Shown here: one piece after another, positions 24,528 through 37,044 of the stretch
How positions within the stretch are numbered: position 1 is the stretch's first letter
Layout of the letters: each line of letters opens with the position of its first letter
Assembly (NCBI RefSeq): GCF_037482845.1
Contig: NZ_JBBHJW010000013.1
Location: 62,001-126,000, forward strand
Length of the DNA: 64,000 bases
Reading direction: 5' to 3'
Origin: Paucibacter_B soli
GTDB taxonomy: Bacteria > Pseudomonadota > Gammaproteobacteria > Burkholderiales > Burkholderiaceae_C
Translations under genes and position numbers: made by a program
Notes under the pieces: generated by a model
The model's input: only the letters and a program-made list of their open reading frames with translations
Told to the model about the DNA's origin: nothing
The model's database searches: none

Positions 24528-26273
24528 TTAGTCTCCAGCGTCGGTGGCAACGCGCATGGCCTCGGCCACCGTGGTCTTGCCCTGGCGCACCAGCGCGAGT
24601 GCGCCATCGGCCAGGGTGTGGCCGCGCAGGCGTTCGCGCGAGGCGCGGAAGAAGGCCTGGCTGTCGCTGTGGGTGATGGCCAGGGCCATCTCGGTATCGA
24701 TCTCCAGCATCTCGTAGATGCCGCGCCTGCCGTGGTAGCCGGTGCCGTTGCAGACCGAGCAGCCGCGCCCGCGCAGGCTTTGCAGCGGCTTGCCGTCCTC
24801 TTGCGCATTGGCGGCCAGCCAGGCGGCCTCCTGCGGCGAGGGCTCATGCGGCTCGGCGCAGTTCTCGCAGATCGCGCGCAAAAGGCGCTGGGCGATCACC
24901 GCCTGCAGGCTGGTGGCCACCATAAAGGGCGGCGCGCCCATGTCCAGCAGGCGAAACGGCGTGCTGGCGGCATCCTTGGTGTGCAGGGTGGAGAGCACCA
25001 TATGGCCGGTGATGGCGGCGCGCAGGCCGATCTCGGCGGTCTCGGCGTCGCGCATCTCGCCCACCAGGATCACGTCGGGGTCCTGGCGCAGGGTGGCGCG
25101 CAGCACGCGCGAGAACGAGAGCTCGATCTTCTCGTTCACCTGCACCTGGGTCAGGCCCGGCAGGCGGTATTCCACCGGGTCTTCGACGGTGATGATCTTG
25201 TGCTGCTCGGCATTGATCTCGGAGAGCGCGGCGTAGAGCGTGGTGGTCTTGCCCGAGCCGGTGGGACCGGTCACCAGCACCATGCCCGAGATGCGGCCCA
25301 GCAGCTCGCGAAAGCGTGCCAGCATCTCTTCGGGCATGTGGATCTGGTCGAGGCGCCGGATCGCGTTGCCCTGGCCCAAGAGGCGCATCACCACCGATTC
25401 GCCGTACTGGCCTGGCAGGGTGGAGAGGCGCACGTCGATGGTGCGCTCGCGCAGGCGCAGCGAGAAGCGGCCGTCCTGCGGCAGGCGCTTCTCGGAGATG
25501 TCCAGGCCGGCCATCAGCTTGAGGCGCTGCGCGATCGCCGCGGCGATGCGCTTGTCGGCCTGGGTCTGGGTCTGCAGCACGCCGTCGATGCGGTTGCGTA
25601 TCAGCAGCTCGGCCTCCTGGGGCTCCACATGCACGTCCGAGGCGCCCGCGGCGGCGGCGTCCTCGAACACCGATTGCAAGAGGCGCACCACCGGCGCGCC
25701 CTCCTGGCCCACGCTGGCCTGCAGGGCGCCGAAGTCCACCGCATCGCCGATGTCTTTTTCCAGCGCCTTGGCCAGGCCCGAGATTTCCTCGGTGCGGCGG
25801 TAATGGCGGTCGAAGGCGGCGGGCAGCTGGCTCTCGGCCACCACCGCCATGCTGATGCGGCGCTTCAGCAGCCGGCTCAGCTCGTCGAAGCCGAACAGGT
25901 CCAGCGGGTCGGCCATCGCCACCAGCAGGTAGTCGCCCTTGTCCTCCAGCACCAGGGCCTTGAAGCGGCGTGCCGGCGTTTCCGGCAGCAGCCGCACCAG
26001 CTCGCTGCGGGTCGGGAAGCTCTTCAGGTTGACGAAGGGCACACGCAGCTGGCGCGCCAGCACATGGGCCAGCGCTTCCTCGGTGATGAGGCCGGCGTCG
26101 ATCAAGAGGCGCCCGAGCTTCTTGCCGGTGGCGCGCTGCAGCTCCAGGGCCTGCTGCAGCTGCGCCTCGGTGATCAGCTCCTGCTGCACCAGCACGTCGC
26201 CCAGGCGCAGTTTCTGCGGGCGGCCGGCGCTGTTTGCGGTGGCGGTCGTGTCGGGATTGGCGGTGGTGTCCAT
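24528..26273 (-). CDS. mshE: MSHA extension ATPase MshE with c-di-GMP-binding MshEN domain
   Basis: The 581-residue hexameric ATPase powers pilus extension. The N-terminus holds two 24-residue MshEN motifs (starting RLGDVLV at 23 and KLGRLLI at 52, with a five-residue spacer), the arrangement known to bind cyclic di-GMP. The GspE core follows: Walker A GPTGSGKT (336-343), EDPVEY, and a tetracysteine zinc site (CENC, CSVC). Activity is therefore likely to depend on c-di-GMP. It follows the second ATPase gene with a six-base gap. Confidence 0.93.
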   Translation of the reverse strand: MDTTANPDTTATANSAGRPQKLRLGDVLVQQELITEAQLQQALELQRATGKKLGRLLIDAGLITEEALAHVLARQLRVPFVNLKSFPTRSELVRLLPETPARRFKALVLEDKGDYLLVAMADPLDLFGFDELSRLLKRRISMAVVAESQLPAAFDRHYRRTEEISGLAKALEKDIGDAVDFGALQASVGQEGAPVVRLLQSVFEDAAAAGASDVHVEPQEAELLIRNRIDGVLQTQTQADKRIAAAIAQRLKLMAGLDISEKRLPQDGRFSLRLRERTIDVRLSTLPGQYGESVVMRLLGQGNAIRRLDQIHMPEEMLARFRELLGRISGMVLVTGPTGSGKTTTLYAALSEINAEQHKIITVEDPVEYRLPGLTQVQVNEKIELSFSRVLRATLRQDPDVILVGEMRDAETAEIGLRAAITGHMVLSTLHTKDAASTPFRLLDMGAPPFMVATSLQAVIAQRLLRAICENCAEPHEPSPQEAAWLAANAQEDGKPLQSLRGRGCSVCNGTGYHGRRGIYEMLEIDTEMALAITHSDSQAFFRASRERLRGHTLADGALALVRQGKTTVAEAMRVATDAGD

Positions 26274-26279
26274 GCAGGG

Positions 26280-28805
26280 TCAGTTGTTGCTGGTGGCCCG
26301 CACCTCGGCGAGCGTGGTGATGCCTTGGAGCACCTTGACGATGCCGTCCTGGCGCAGCGTGCGCATGCCCTCAAGCATGGCGGCCTGCTGGATCTCCTCG
26401 GCGCGCGCGCCGGTCTGGATCAGGCGGCGTATCGGCCGCGTCACGCTCAGCAGCTCGTGCAGGCCGGCACGGCCCTTGAAACCGCTGTGATCGCATTGCG
26501 TGCAGCCGGGGCTGTGGAAATGCATCAGCTGGCCGCGCGCGCCATGCTCGGCCTGCCATTCGGCCAGCAGGGCCTGGCGTGTCGGGCGCTGGGCGGGATC
26601 GAAGGCGTGCAAGTAATCGTCCAGCAACTCGGTCAGCGCGGCCTCGGCGATCGGCTCGGAACGGCGGCAGCTGGGGCATAGGCGGCGCACCAGGCGCTGG
26701 GCCAGCACCGCCAAGAGCGAGTCGGCGAAGTTGAAGGGGTCCATGCCCATGTCCAGCAGGCGCGTGACCGTTTCGGGCGCGCTGTTGGTGTGCAGGGTGG
26801 AGAGCACCAGGTGGCCGGTCAGCGAGGCCTCGACGGCGATCTGCGCGGTCTCCTCGTCGCGGATCTCGCCCACCATGATGACATCCGGGTCGGCGCGCAA
26901 AAAGGCGCGCAGGGCCTTGGCAAAGGTCCAGTCGATCTTGGGATTCACCTGCACCTGGCGCAGCCCGGCCTGGGTGATTTCGACCGGGTCCTCGGCGGTC
27001 CAGATCTTGCGCTCGGGCGTGTTGATCTGGCTCAGCACCGAGTGCAGGGTGGTGGTCTTGCCCGAGCCGGTGGGGCCCACGCACAGCACCATGCCATAGG
27101 GGCGCTGCACCGCGGCCTCGAGCGCGCGGCGGTTGTGCGGCGTGAGGCCCAGCTGCTCGATCGGGATCGGCCTGGCCGAGGCCAGGATGCGCATCACCAC
27201 GTCTTCCAGGCCGTTGCTGGTGGGAATGGTGGCGACGCGCAGCTCCAGCTTGTGCTGGGGCGAGAAGCGCGCGAAGTTGATCTTGCCGTCCTGCGGCTTG
27301 CGGCGCTCGGAGATGTCGAGGTCGCACATGATCTTGATGCGCGCGATCATGGCGCTGCGGTAGGTGTGCGGCAGCTCCAGATAGGGGTGCAGCACGCCGT
27401 CCTTGCGGAAGCGGATCTTGAGCTTTTCGCGCCCCGGGTGGGTTTCGATATGGATGTCGGACACGCCCTGCGCATGCGCCTCGATGATCATGGTGTTGAT
27501 CATGCGCACCAGCGAGTTGTCGCTCTGCTCGATCGGGCTCTCGTCCTCGCGCGAACTGCTCGCCTGGCCCTCGCGCTCCAGGGTCTCGACCAGCTTGTCG
27601 GCGTTGTCGAGCACGAAGTCGGCCTGCAGCGGCGGCAACCCGATCTCGCGTGCGCTGATCGGCTCGGTGCCGAAGCGGCTGTAGGCGGCCGGGATCGCAA
27701 ACGCCAGGCTGCCCAGCTTGGCCAGGGTGGGCACGAGCTTGAGCTGCGAGACGAATTCAGCCTCGTCGATCGCATCGCGCCGCGTCGGGTCCTCCATCGC
27801 GACGATCAGCTTGCCCTCGCGCAGCACCAGCGGCAGGATCTCCAGTCGCTTGGCCACCGAATGCGGCAGCTTGCGCACCGCATCGGGTTCGACCGGGAAA
27901 TGCTCGACGTCGACGAGCGGATAACCCATCTTGCGCGCCAGCGCCGACTGCAGCTGCTGGCGGCTGACGATGCCGCGGCGCACCAGCAGCTCGCCCAGCG
28001 GCACCGAGCGGTCCATGCGTTGCTGGGCCAGCGCGTCCTCGAGCTGCTGGGGCGAGACCAGGTCCAGCGCCAGCAGGGCCTCGCCGATGCGCACCATGGG
28101 CATGCGGGCCTGCTGCTCGATCGCCTGCAGCAGCTGCTCGGCGCTGACGATTTGCTGCGCCACCAGGATGTCGCCGACGCGGCGGCTGCGCAGGTCCTGC
28201 TGCTCGCGCGCCACTTCCTCCACCTGTTCCTCGGTGACCAGGGCCTCCTGCACCAGCACCTCGCCGATGCGCTCGCCGAGTTCGACGCTGCCCAGCACCT
28301 CGCGCGGGATGAAGACGCAGCGCACCGCGTCGTTGCCCTCGCTCAAGGGCGGGAACAGGAACAGGCCGTTGTTATCGTGCTGGTGGCCTATGGTCGTGCC
28401 GCTGAATTCGCCACCGCCCTGGAACAGCACCTTGAAGCTGCTGCGCGGGCGCTGGTCAAGGCTCAGGCGCACATCGGGTTGATCGGTCTCGCGCGGCGCG
28501 GCCGGGATCACGCGCATCAGCTTGAGCGCGCGTATCTGCCCGAACTTCACCGCCATGGCATTGCGTGCCGGTGGCACATTCACCTGCAGCGTGCGTTCGG
28601 CCGCCGAGATCAGGAGCACCGAGCCGACGGTGCGGCTGTTGTTGGGGCCGATGATCTCGCAGGCCTCGGGGCCGATATGGGCGCTGGGCTGCGGATAGGC
28701 GGCAAACGGCGGGGTGGGCCAGTAGAACAGCGCGTCCGGCGTCGCGTCGCTGCCTGGCTTGGGCGCATAGGGCCAGCTCAGTGGGACGGACGGGTCTGCG
28801 GACAT
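26280..28805 (-). CDS. GspE/PilB-family ATPase with four tandem MshEN motifs
   Basis: The 841-residue protein is a second secretion ATPase: Walker A GPTGSGKT (577-584), EDPVEI, LVLSTLHTN, and zinc cysteines CPSC and CTQC. Before the core lie four MshEN-type motifs beginning at residues 179 (RIGEVLV), 209 (RVGDILV), 239 (RIGEALL) and 269 (PLGELLV), exactly 30 residues apart. A ~170-residue N-terminal region (GLFLFPP, CVFIPREVL) is unassigned. AGGAG eight bases before ATG 28805 supports the start. It is the first gene of the MSHA run and may act with MshE or a different pilus. Confidence 0.88.
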   Translation of the reverse strand: MSADPSVPLSWPYAPKPGSDATPDALFYWPTPPFAAYPQPSAHIGPEACEIIGPNNSRTVGSVLLISAAERTLQVNVPPARNAMAVKFGQIRALKLMRVIPAAPRETDQPDVRLSLDQRPRSSFKVLFQGGGEFSGTTIGHQHDNNGLFLFPPLSEGNDAVRCVFIPREVLGSVELGERIGEVLVQEALVTEEQVEEVAREQQDLRSRRVGDILVAQQIVSAEQLLQAIEQQARMPMVRIGEALLALDLVSPQQLEDALAQQRMDRSVPLGELLVRRGIVSRQQLQSALARKMGYPLVDVEHFPVEPDAVRKLPHSVAKRLEILPLVLREGKLIVAMEDPTRRDAIDEAEFVSQLKLVPTLAKLGSLAFAIPAAYSRFGTEPISAREIGLPPLQADFVLDNADKLVETLEREGQASSSREDESPIEQSDNSLVRMINTMIIEAHAQGVSDIHIETHPGREKLKIRFRKDGVLHPYLELPHTYRSAMIARIKIMCDLDISERRKPQDGKINFARFSPQHKLELRVATIPTSNGLEDVVMRILASARPIPIEQLGLTPHNRRALEAAVQRPYGMVLCVGPTGSGKTTTLHSVLSQINTPERKIWTAEDPVEITQAGLRQVQVNPKIDWTFAKALRAFLRADPDVIMVGEIRDEETAQIAVEASLTGHLVLSTLHTNSAPETVTRLLDMGMDPFNFADSLLAVLAQRLVRRLCPSCRRSEPIAEAALTELLDDYLHAFDPAQRPTRQALLAEWQAEHGARGQLMHFHSPGCTQCDHSGFKGRAGLHELLSVTRPIRRLIQTGARAEEIQQAAMLEGMRTLRQDGIVKVLQGITTLAEVRATSNN

Positions 28806-28919
28806 CGAAGGGCTCCTAGGGTTCGGCGGGCGTGCACGCGCGTACGCGGCCGCGCCACGTCCTGCCATGCTAAGCCCTGCGGCGCCCGCTGGTCAGCGGA
28901 ACTGGGCCCGGGCCCCGGC

Positions 28920-30221
28920 TCAATTCCGCATCCGCTGTGGCAAATAGGTGACGATCTCGGGCAGCAGGTAGATCAGCGCCACCGCGGCGAACAGCAGCAG
29001 GAAGAAGGGCAGGGCCATGCGCGCCAGGCTGCCGATCTCGCGCCCCGTCATGCCCTGCAGCACGAAGAGGTTGAAGCCCACCGGCGGCGTGATCTGCGCC
29101 ATCTCCACCACCAGCACGATGAAGATGCCGAACCACAGCGGGTCGATGCCGGCGCGCTGCACCGTGGGCATGATCACGCCCATGGTCAGCACCACCATCG
29201 AGATGCCGTCCAGGAAGCAGCCCAGCACCACATAGAAGAGCAGCAGGCCCAGCAGCAGGCCCAGCGGGCTCAGCCCCAGGCTTGCGATCCATTCGGCCAG
29301 GTGCCGCGGCAGGCCGATATAGCCCATCGCCAGGGTCAGGAAGGAGGCGCCGGCCAGGATCAGCGCGATCATGCAGTACAGCCGGGTGGCGCCCATCAGC
29401 GCAGCGCGGAAGTTGGCCCAGCCCAGCGAGCCCTGCAGGCCCGACAGCAGCAAGGCCCCCAGCACGCCCACCGCCGCGGCCTCGGTGGCGGTGGCGATGC
29501 CGGTGTAGATCGAACCCAGCACCGCGGCGATCAGCAGCAGCACCGGGATCAGGCTGCGCGAGGCGGCGAGCTTTTGCGCCAGGCTCAGCGGCGCATCGGC
29601 GGGCGGGATCAGCTCGGGATGGCGCCAGGCCCACAGCACCAGATAGCCCGAGAACAGCGCGGCCAGCAGCAGGCCCGGCAGCACGCCGGCCATGAAGAGC
29701 GCGGAGATCGAGACATCGGCCATCACGCCGTAGACGATCATGATGATGGAGGGCGGGATCAGCAGGCCCAGGGTGCCGGCGCCGGCCAGCGAGCCGATCG
29801 CGATCTGGTCGGGGTAGCCGCGCCGCTTCAACTCGGGCAGGGTCATCTTGCCGATGGTGGCACAGGTGGCGGCGCTGGAGCCCGAGACCGCCGCGAAGAT
29901 CGCGCAGCCCACCACATTGGTGTGCAGCAGCCGCCCCGGCAGGGCCTGCATCCAGGGCGCCAGGCCCTTGAACATATCGCTGGACAAGCGGGTACGGAAC
30001 AGGATCTCGCCCATCCAGATGAACAGCGGCAGGGCGGTCAGCGTCCACGAGGACGAGCTGCCCCAGATCGTCACCGCCATCGCGTCGCCCGCCGGGCGCG
30101 CGCTGAACAGCTGCATGCCCAGCCAGGCCACGCCCGACAGGGCCAGGCCTATCCAGACCCCGCTGCCCAGGATGGCAAACAGGGCGAGCACCAGAATGAG
30201 GGTGATGGCGATATCGTTCAT
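28920..30221 (-). CDS. TRAP transporter large permease (DctM)
   Basis: The 433-residue protein has about twelve membrane segments and DctM hallmarks: FAAVSGSSAATCATIGKM, GTLGLLIPPSIIMIVYGV, and EMAQITPPVGFNLFVLQG. It is the sodium-driven transport subunit that works with DctQ and the periplasmic receptor. It overlaps dctQ by four bases (ATGA). The locus diverges from the 5-oxoprolinase operon, suggesting uptake of pyroglutamate or a related acid. Confidence 0.92.
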   Translation of the reverse strand: MNDIAITLILVLALFAILGSGVWIGLALSGVAWLGMQLFSARPAGDAMAVTIWGSSSSWTLTALPLFIWMGEILFRTRLSSDMFKGLAPWMQALPGRLLHTNVVGCAIFAAVSGSSAATCATIGKMTLPELKRRGYPDQIAIGSLAGAGTLGLLIPPSIIMIVYGVMADVSISALFMAGVLPGLLLAALFSGYLVLWAWRHPELIPPADAPLSLAQKLAASRSLIPVLLLIAAVLGSIYTGIATATEAAAVGVLGALLLSGLQGSLGWANFRAALMGATRLYCMIALILAGASFLTLAMGYIGLPRHLAEWIASLGLSPLGLLLGLLLFYVVLGCFLDGISMVVLTMGVIMPTVQRAGIDPLWFGIFIVLVVEMAQITPPVGFNLFVLQGMTGREIGSLARMALPFFLLLFAAVALIYLLPEIVTYLPQRMRN

Positions 30222-30727
30222 TCGTTGTGCAGGGCTTCGTTGGGCTGGCTGCTGCGGCGCGTGCCGCGCCACTCCAGCCACCATTCGTCGACAAAGGCGA
30301 TTGCCAGCACCAGGCTGCCCGCCGCCATGCTCAGCTGCGGCAGCCACAGCGGGGTGGCGTCGTTGAGGGTTGAGACGTCGTGGAAGACCCAAGACTGCCA
30401 CACCAGGCGCAGGCTGTACCAGGCCGTGACGCCGGCCAGCAGGCTGGCCATGCTGAGCGCCAGCAGCTCCAGCCTGTGGCGGGCCCTGGCGCCCAGCGCA
30501 TGCAGCACCAGCGTGACGCGGATATGCTCGCCGCGCTTGAGCGTGTGGGCCAGCGCCAGGAAGCTGCTGGCCGCCATCAGGTAGCCGGCATAGGCGTCGG
30601 TGCCGGGCAGATAGAAATTCAGCTGGCGCCCCAGCACCGCCAGCAGCACCATCAGCAACAGGCCGACCATGAAGAGCGCCGCCAGCGCGGCCGCGCCGTC
30701 GTAGAGCGCGTCCAGCCAGCGCCTCAT
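30218..30727 (-). CDS. TRAP transporter small permease (DctQ)
   Basis: The 169-residue product has four membrane segments in the DctQ pattern (LFMVGLLLMVLLAVLGRQL, YLMAASSFLALAHTLKRGEHIRV). It is the small partner of DctM. ATG 30727 overlaps the dctP stop and its own stop overlaps the dctM start, so the three subunits are translationally coupled. Confidence 0.9.
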   Translation of the reverse strand: MRRWLDALYDGAAALAALFMVGLLLMVLLAVLGRQLNFYLPGTDAYAGYLMAASSFLALAHTLKRGEHIRVTLVLHALGARARHRLELLALSMASLLAGVTAWYSLRLVWQSWVFHDVSTLNDATPLWLPQLSMAAGSLVLAIAFVDEWWLEWRGTRRSSQPNEALHNE

Positions 30728-31695
30728 GGCTTGCGGTAGGCGGCGAGCAAGGCCTGACCCTCGGCGCCGGCCTTCTTCTCCCAGTCGGCCAGCATCAGGC
30801 CGCCCATCTGCTGCAGGTCCTGCAGCAGCTTGGCCGGCGGGGTCATGATCTTCATGCCCTTGTCTGCCAGGGCCTTCTTGGTCCAGTCGTTCTTTTCCTG
30901 GCTGAGCTTCCAGCCGCGTTCCTCGGCCGCGCTGGCGGCCTGCAGCAGCGCGTCCTGGCTGGGCTTGTCGAGGGCCTCGAAGGCCTTCTTGTTGACGATC
31001 ACCGCGTTCTTGGGCAACCAGGCCTGGGTGTCGTAGAAGTACTTGACGCTCTCGTAGGTCTTGCTGTCGTAGCCGGTGGCGCCCGAGGACATATAGGACT
31101 CGACCACGCCGGTGGCCAGCGCCTGGCTCAGCTCGGCGGCCTGGATGGTGACCGGCTGGGCGCCGATCAGCTCGGCGATCTTGGCCGTGGCCGGGCTGTA
31201 GGCGCGCCACTTGATGCCGCGCATATCGGCCACCGAGCTGATCTCCTTCTTCACGAAGATGCCCTGCGGCGGCCAGGCCACCGCATACAGCAGCTGCATG
31301 CCCTGCGCGTTCAGCAGCTTGTTGAGAAAGGGCTTTTGCGCCGCGGCCAGCTTGCGCGCCTGCGCATAGCCGCTGGCCAGCAGCGGGATGCCGTCGACGC
31401 CGAAGAGCGGGTTCTCGTTCTCGAAATTGGCCAGCAGCAGCTCGCCGATCTGCGCCTGGCCGCCCTGCACCGCGCGCTTGATCTCGCCGGCCTTGAACAG
31501 CGAGGCGTTCGCGTGCACGGTGATCTTGAGCCTGCCGGCGCTGGCCTTCTCGACCTCGGCGGCGAATTGCTGCAGGTTCTCGGTGTGGAAGTTGCTGGCC
31601 GGGTAGGCCGAGGGCAGGTCCCATTTGGTCTGGGCCAAGGCCTGGCTGCAGGCGAGGCCCAGCAGGCACAGTGACAGCTGGCGGCGACGGTTCAT
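30724..31695 (-). CDS. TRAP transporter periplasmic receptor (DctP)
   Basis: The 323-residue product has a signal peptide (RRRQLSLCLLGLACSQALA) and DctP-family features: GEIKRAVQGGQAQIGELL, then MRGIKWRAYSPATAKIAELIG with the arginine that binds the substrate carboxylate, and YMSSGATGYDSKTYE. Related Bordetella receptors bind pyroglutamate; here the divergent 5-oxoprolinase and peptidase genes make the same ligand likely. AAGGAG precedes ATG 31695, eight bases upstream. Confidence 0.88.
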   Translation of the reverse strand: MNRRRQLSLCLLGLACSQALAQTKWDLPSAYPASNFHTENLQQFAAEVEKASAGRLKITVHANASLFKAGEIKRAVQGGQAQIGELLLANFENENPLFGVDGIPLLASGYAQARKLAAAQKPFLNKLLNAQGMQLLYAVAWPPQGIFVKKEISSVADMRGIKWRAYSPATAKIAELIGAQPVTIQAAELSQALATGVVESYMSSGATGYDSKTYESVKYFYDTQAWLPKNAVIVNKKAFEALDKPSQDALLQAASAAEERGWKLSQEKNDWTKKALADKGMKIMTPPAKLLQDLQQMGGLMLADWEKKAGAEGQALLAAYRKP

Positions 31696-31790
31696 GGCGC
31701 TCTCCTTGACGGTGTACACGGCGGATGCCGCAGCATCGGCGATGGCGGCCCGCGCGCCGATCGGGGTTGACCCCAGGATCAGGGTTTTTT

Positions 31791-31812
31791 GGCGATATGC
31801 CGATAAATCGTC
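31791..31812. promoter_or_regulatory. AT-rich imperfect dyad in the TRAP/regulator divergent region
   Basis: GGCGATAT and ATAAATCGTC form an imperfect inverted repeat around GCCG in the 145-bp gap between dctP (31695) and the regulator gene (31841). The segment is markedly richer in A/T than its surroundings. It is a reasonable operator for the adjacent winged-helix regulator. Just beyond it, on the minus strand, TTGACG offers a good -35 for the transporter genes, but no clear -10 follows. Confidence 0.35.
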
Positions 31813-31840
31813 AATAAAATGCCGGCATCAAAGGAGCAGC

Positions 31841-32388
31841 ATGAGCCGCAGCAGCACTAGTAGAGCCAAGCCCGGCAAGGCGCGGCCGCCGGCCAAGTCG
31901 GCCGGCATCGTCTCTTCCTCGCACCTGGTGTCGCCGCGCAGCGTCGAGCTGAGCGAGTTCGAGTTCGGCCTGATCGTGGCCTGGAATGCCTTCTCGCGCT
32001 GGGCCATGCGCTGCATGGCCGCGGCCGGGCGTGGCGACCTGGCGATCACCGACGTGCTGGTGCTGCACCATGTGAACCACCGCGCGCGCAACAAGAAGCT
32101 GGCCGACATCTGCTTCGTGCTGAACTACGAGGACACGCATGTGGTGGCCTATGCGCTCAAGAAACTGCTGGCGGCCGGCCTGGTGAGCGCCGAGAAGCAG
32201 GGCAAGGAGGTCTTCTACAGCCCCACGCCCGAGGGCGAGGCGCTGGTGGAGCGTTACCGCGAGGTGCGCGAGACCTGCCTGATGGACAGCTTCGACGCCG
32301 AGCTCAACCACGACATCGGCGCCCACGCGCGGCTGCTGCGCAGCATGTCGGGCATGTATGACCAGGCGGCGCGTGCCGCCAGCTCGCT

Positions 32389-32392
<4 letters not shown>
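31841..32392 (+). CDS. MarR-like winged-helix regulator
   Basis: The 183-residue product has a disordered basic start (SRSSTSRAKPGKARPPAKS) and a winged helix: DLAITDVLVLHHVNHRARNKKLADICFVLN with a wing around GLVSAEKQGKEVFYSPTPEG. This matches the predicted MarR-type proteins often found beside hydantoinase/oxoprolinase genes. It likely senses pyroglutamate or glutamate status; this is inference. AAGGAG lies immediately upstream. Its stop overlaps the following ATG (ATGA). Confidence 0.82.
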
Positions 32393-36191
<3,799 letters not shown>

Positions 36192-36195
<4 letters not shown>

Positions 36196-36842
36196 AGCGG
36201 GGGGGCGTCATCTTGCTGACGGGCTTCGAGCCCTTTGGCGGCGAGCACATCAACCCCTCCTGGGAGGTGGCCCGGGCGCTGGACGGCGAACTCATTGCTG
36301 GCGCCAGGGTGCAGGCGCTGCAGCTGCCCTGCGTGTTCGGCGCGGCCTTGCAGGGCCTGGCCCAGGGCATTGCGCAACACCGGCCGGCCATGGTGCTGGC
36401 GCTGGGCCAGGCCGCCGGGCGCAGCGAACTCTCGGTGGAGCGCGTGGCCATCAATGTGGACGATGCGCGCATCGCCGACAACCGCGGCAGCCAGCCGATC
36501 GACGAGGCGGTGATCGCGGGCGCGCCGGCGGCCTATTTCTCGACCCTGCCGATCAAGTCCATGGTGGCGGCGCTGCGAGTGGCCGGCTATCCGGCGGGCG
36601 TCTCGCAAAGTGCCGGCACCTTTGTCTGCAACCATCTGTTCTACGGCATGCAGCACCAGCTCGCCGGCAGCGAGGTGCGCAGCGGCTTCTTGCACATCCC
36701 CTTGCTGCCCCAGCAGGCAGCGCTGCAGCCGGGCCAGCCCAGCATGGCGCTGGAAACCATGATTGCCGGCGTGCGCCTGGCGCTGGGCGTGGCCTGGCGC
36801 GTCAGGAACGATGTGCGCCAGGGCGGTGGCACGATCGCCTGA
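36192..36842 (+). CDS. pcp: Pyroglutamyl-peptidase I
   Basis: The 216-residue cysteine peptidase (C15) removes N-terminal pyroglutamate from peptides in the cytoplasm. The catalytic triad is visible: Glu83 in SVERVAIN, Cys146 in AGTFVCNHLFY and His168 in GFLHIPLLP, plus the start motif LLTGFEPFGG. ATG 36192 overlaps the 5-oxoprolinase stop (ATGA). Its product pyroglutamate is the substrate of the upstream enzyme, so the pair turns blocked peptides into glutamate. Confidence 0.94.
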
Positions 36843-36846
36843 CGCT

Positions 36847-37041
36847 CTATTCCTTCTCGCTGTAGCTGCGCCAGCGCTGGCTGGCCGCGCGCATCAGCGC
36901 CCATTGCTGGGCCACACGCGGGCAGGCATCGCAGGCCAGCATATGAAGGCGCAGCACGAGGCGCTCGCGCCAGGGCAGGCGCCGCTCCTCGGCCTGCATG
37001 AGCAGCAGGCTGACTTGTTGGCAGGTGCGCCGCATCATCAT
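36847..37041 (-). CDS. Small zinc-finger (zf-HC2) anti-sigma candidate
   Basis: The 64-residue protein has a His-Cys zinc motif pattern (CQQVSLLLM, then HMLACDAC), the short form of zf-HC2 anti-sigma factors. It directly follows the ECF sigma gene, and probably holds that sigma factor inactive. There is no membrane segment, so the sensor is soluble. The run reads GTG ATG ATG ATG; AGGAG lies six bases before the GTG (37044) and nine before the first ATG (37041). Confidence 0.75.
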   Translation of the reverse strand: MMMRRTCQQVSLLLMQAEERRLPWRERLVLRLHMLACDACPRVAQQWALMRAASQRWRSYSEKE

Positions 37042-37044
37042 CAC

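Noticed and set aside
23283..26681. Very long plus-strand reading frame (over 1100 codons) opposite mshE and mshG
   Set aside because: It is the antisense of confirmed GspE/GspF genes in codon phase, is rich in His, Gln, Arg and Ala without domains, and reflects the high GC content.
26790..30584. Plus-strand reading frame of about 1260 codons opposite the second ATPase and dctM
   Set aside because: Antisense shadow; composition is low-complexity and it crosses several real genes on the other strand.
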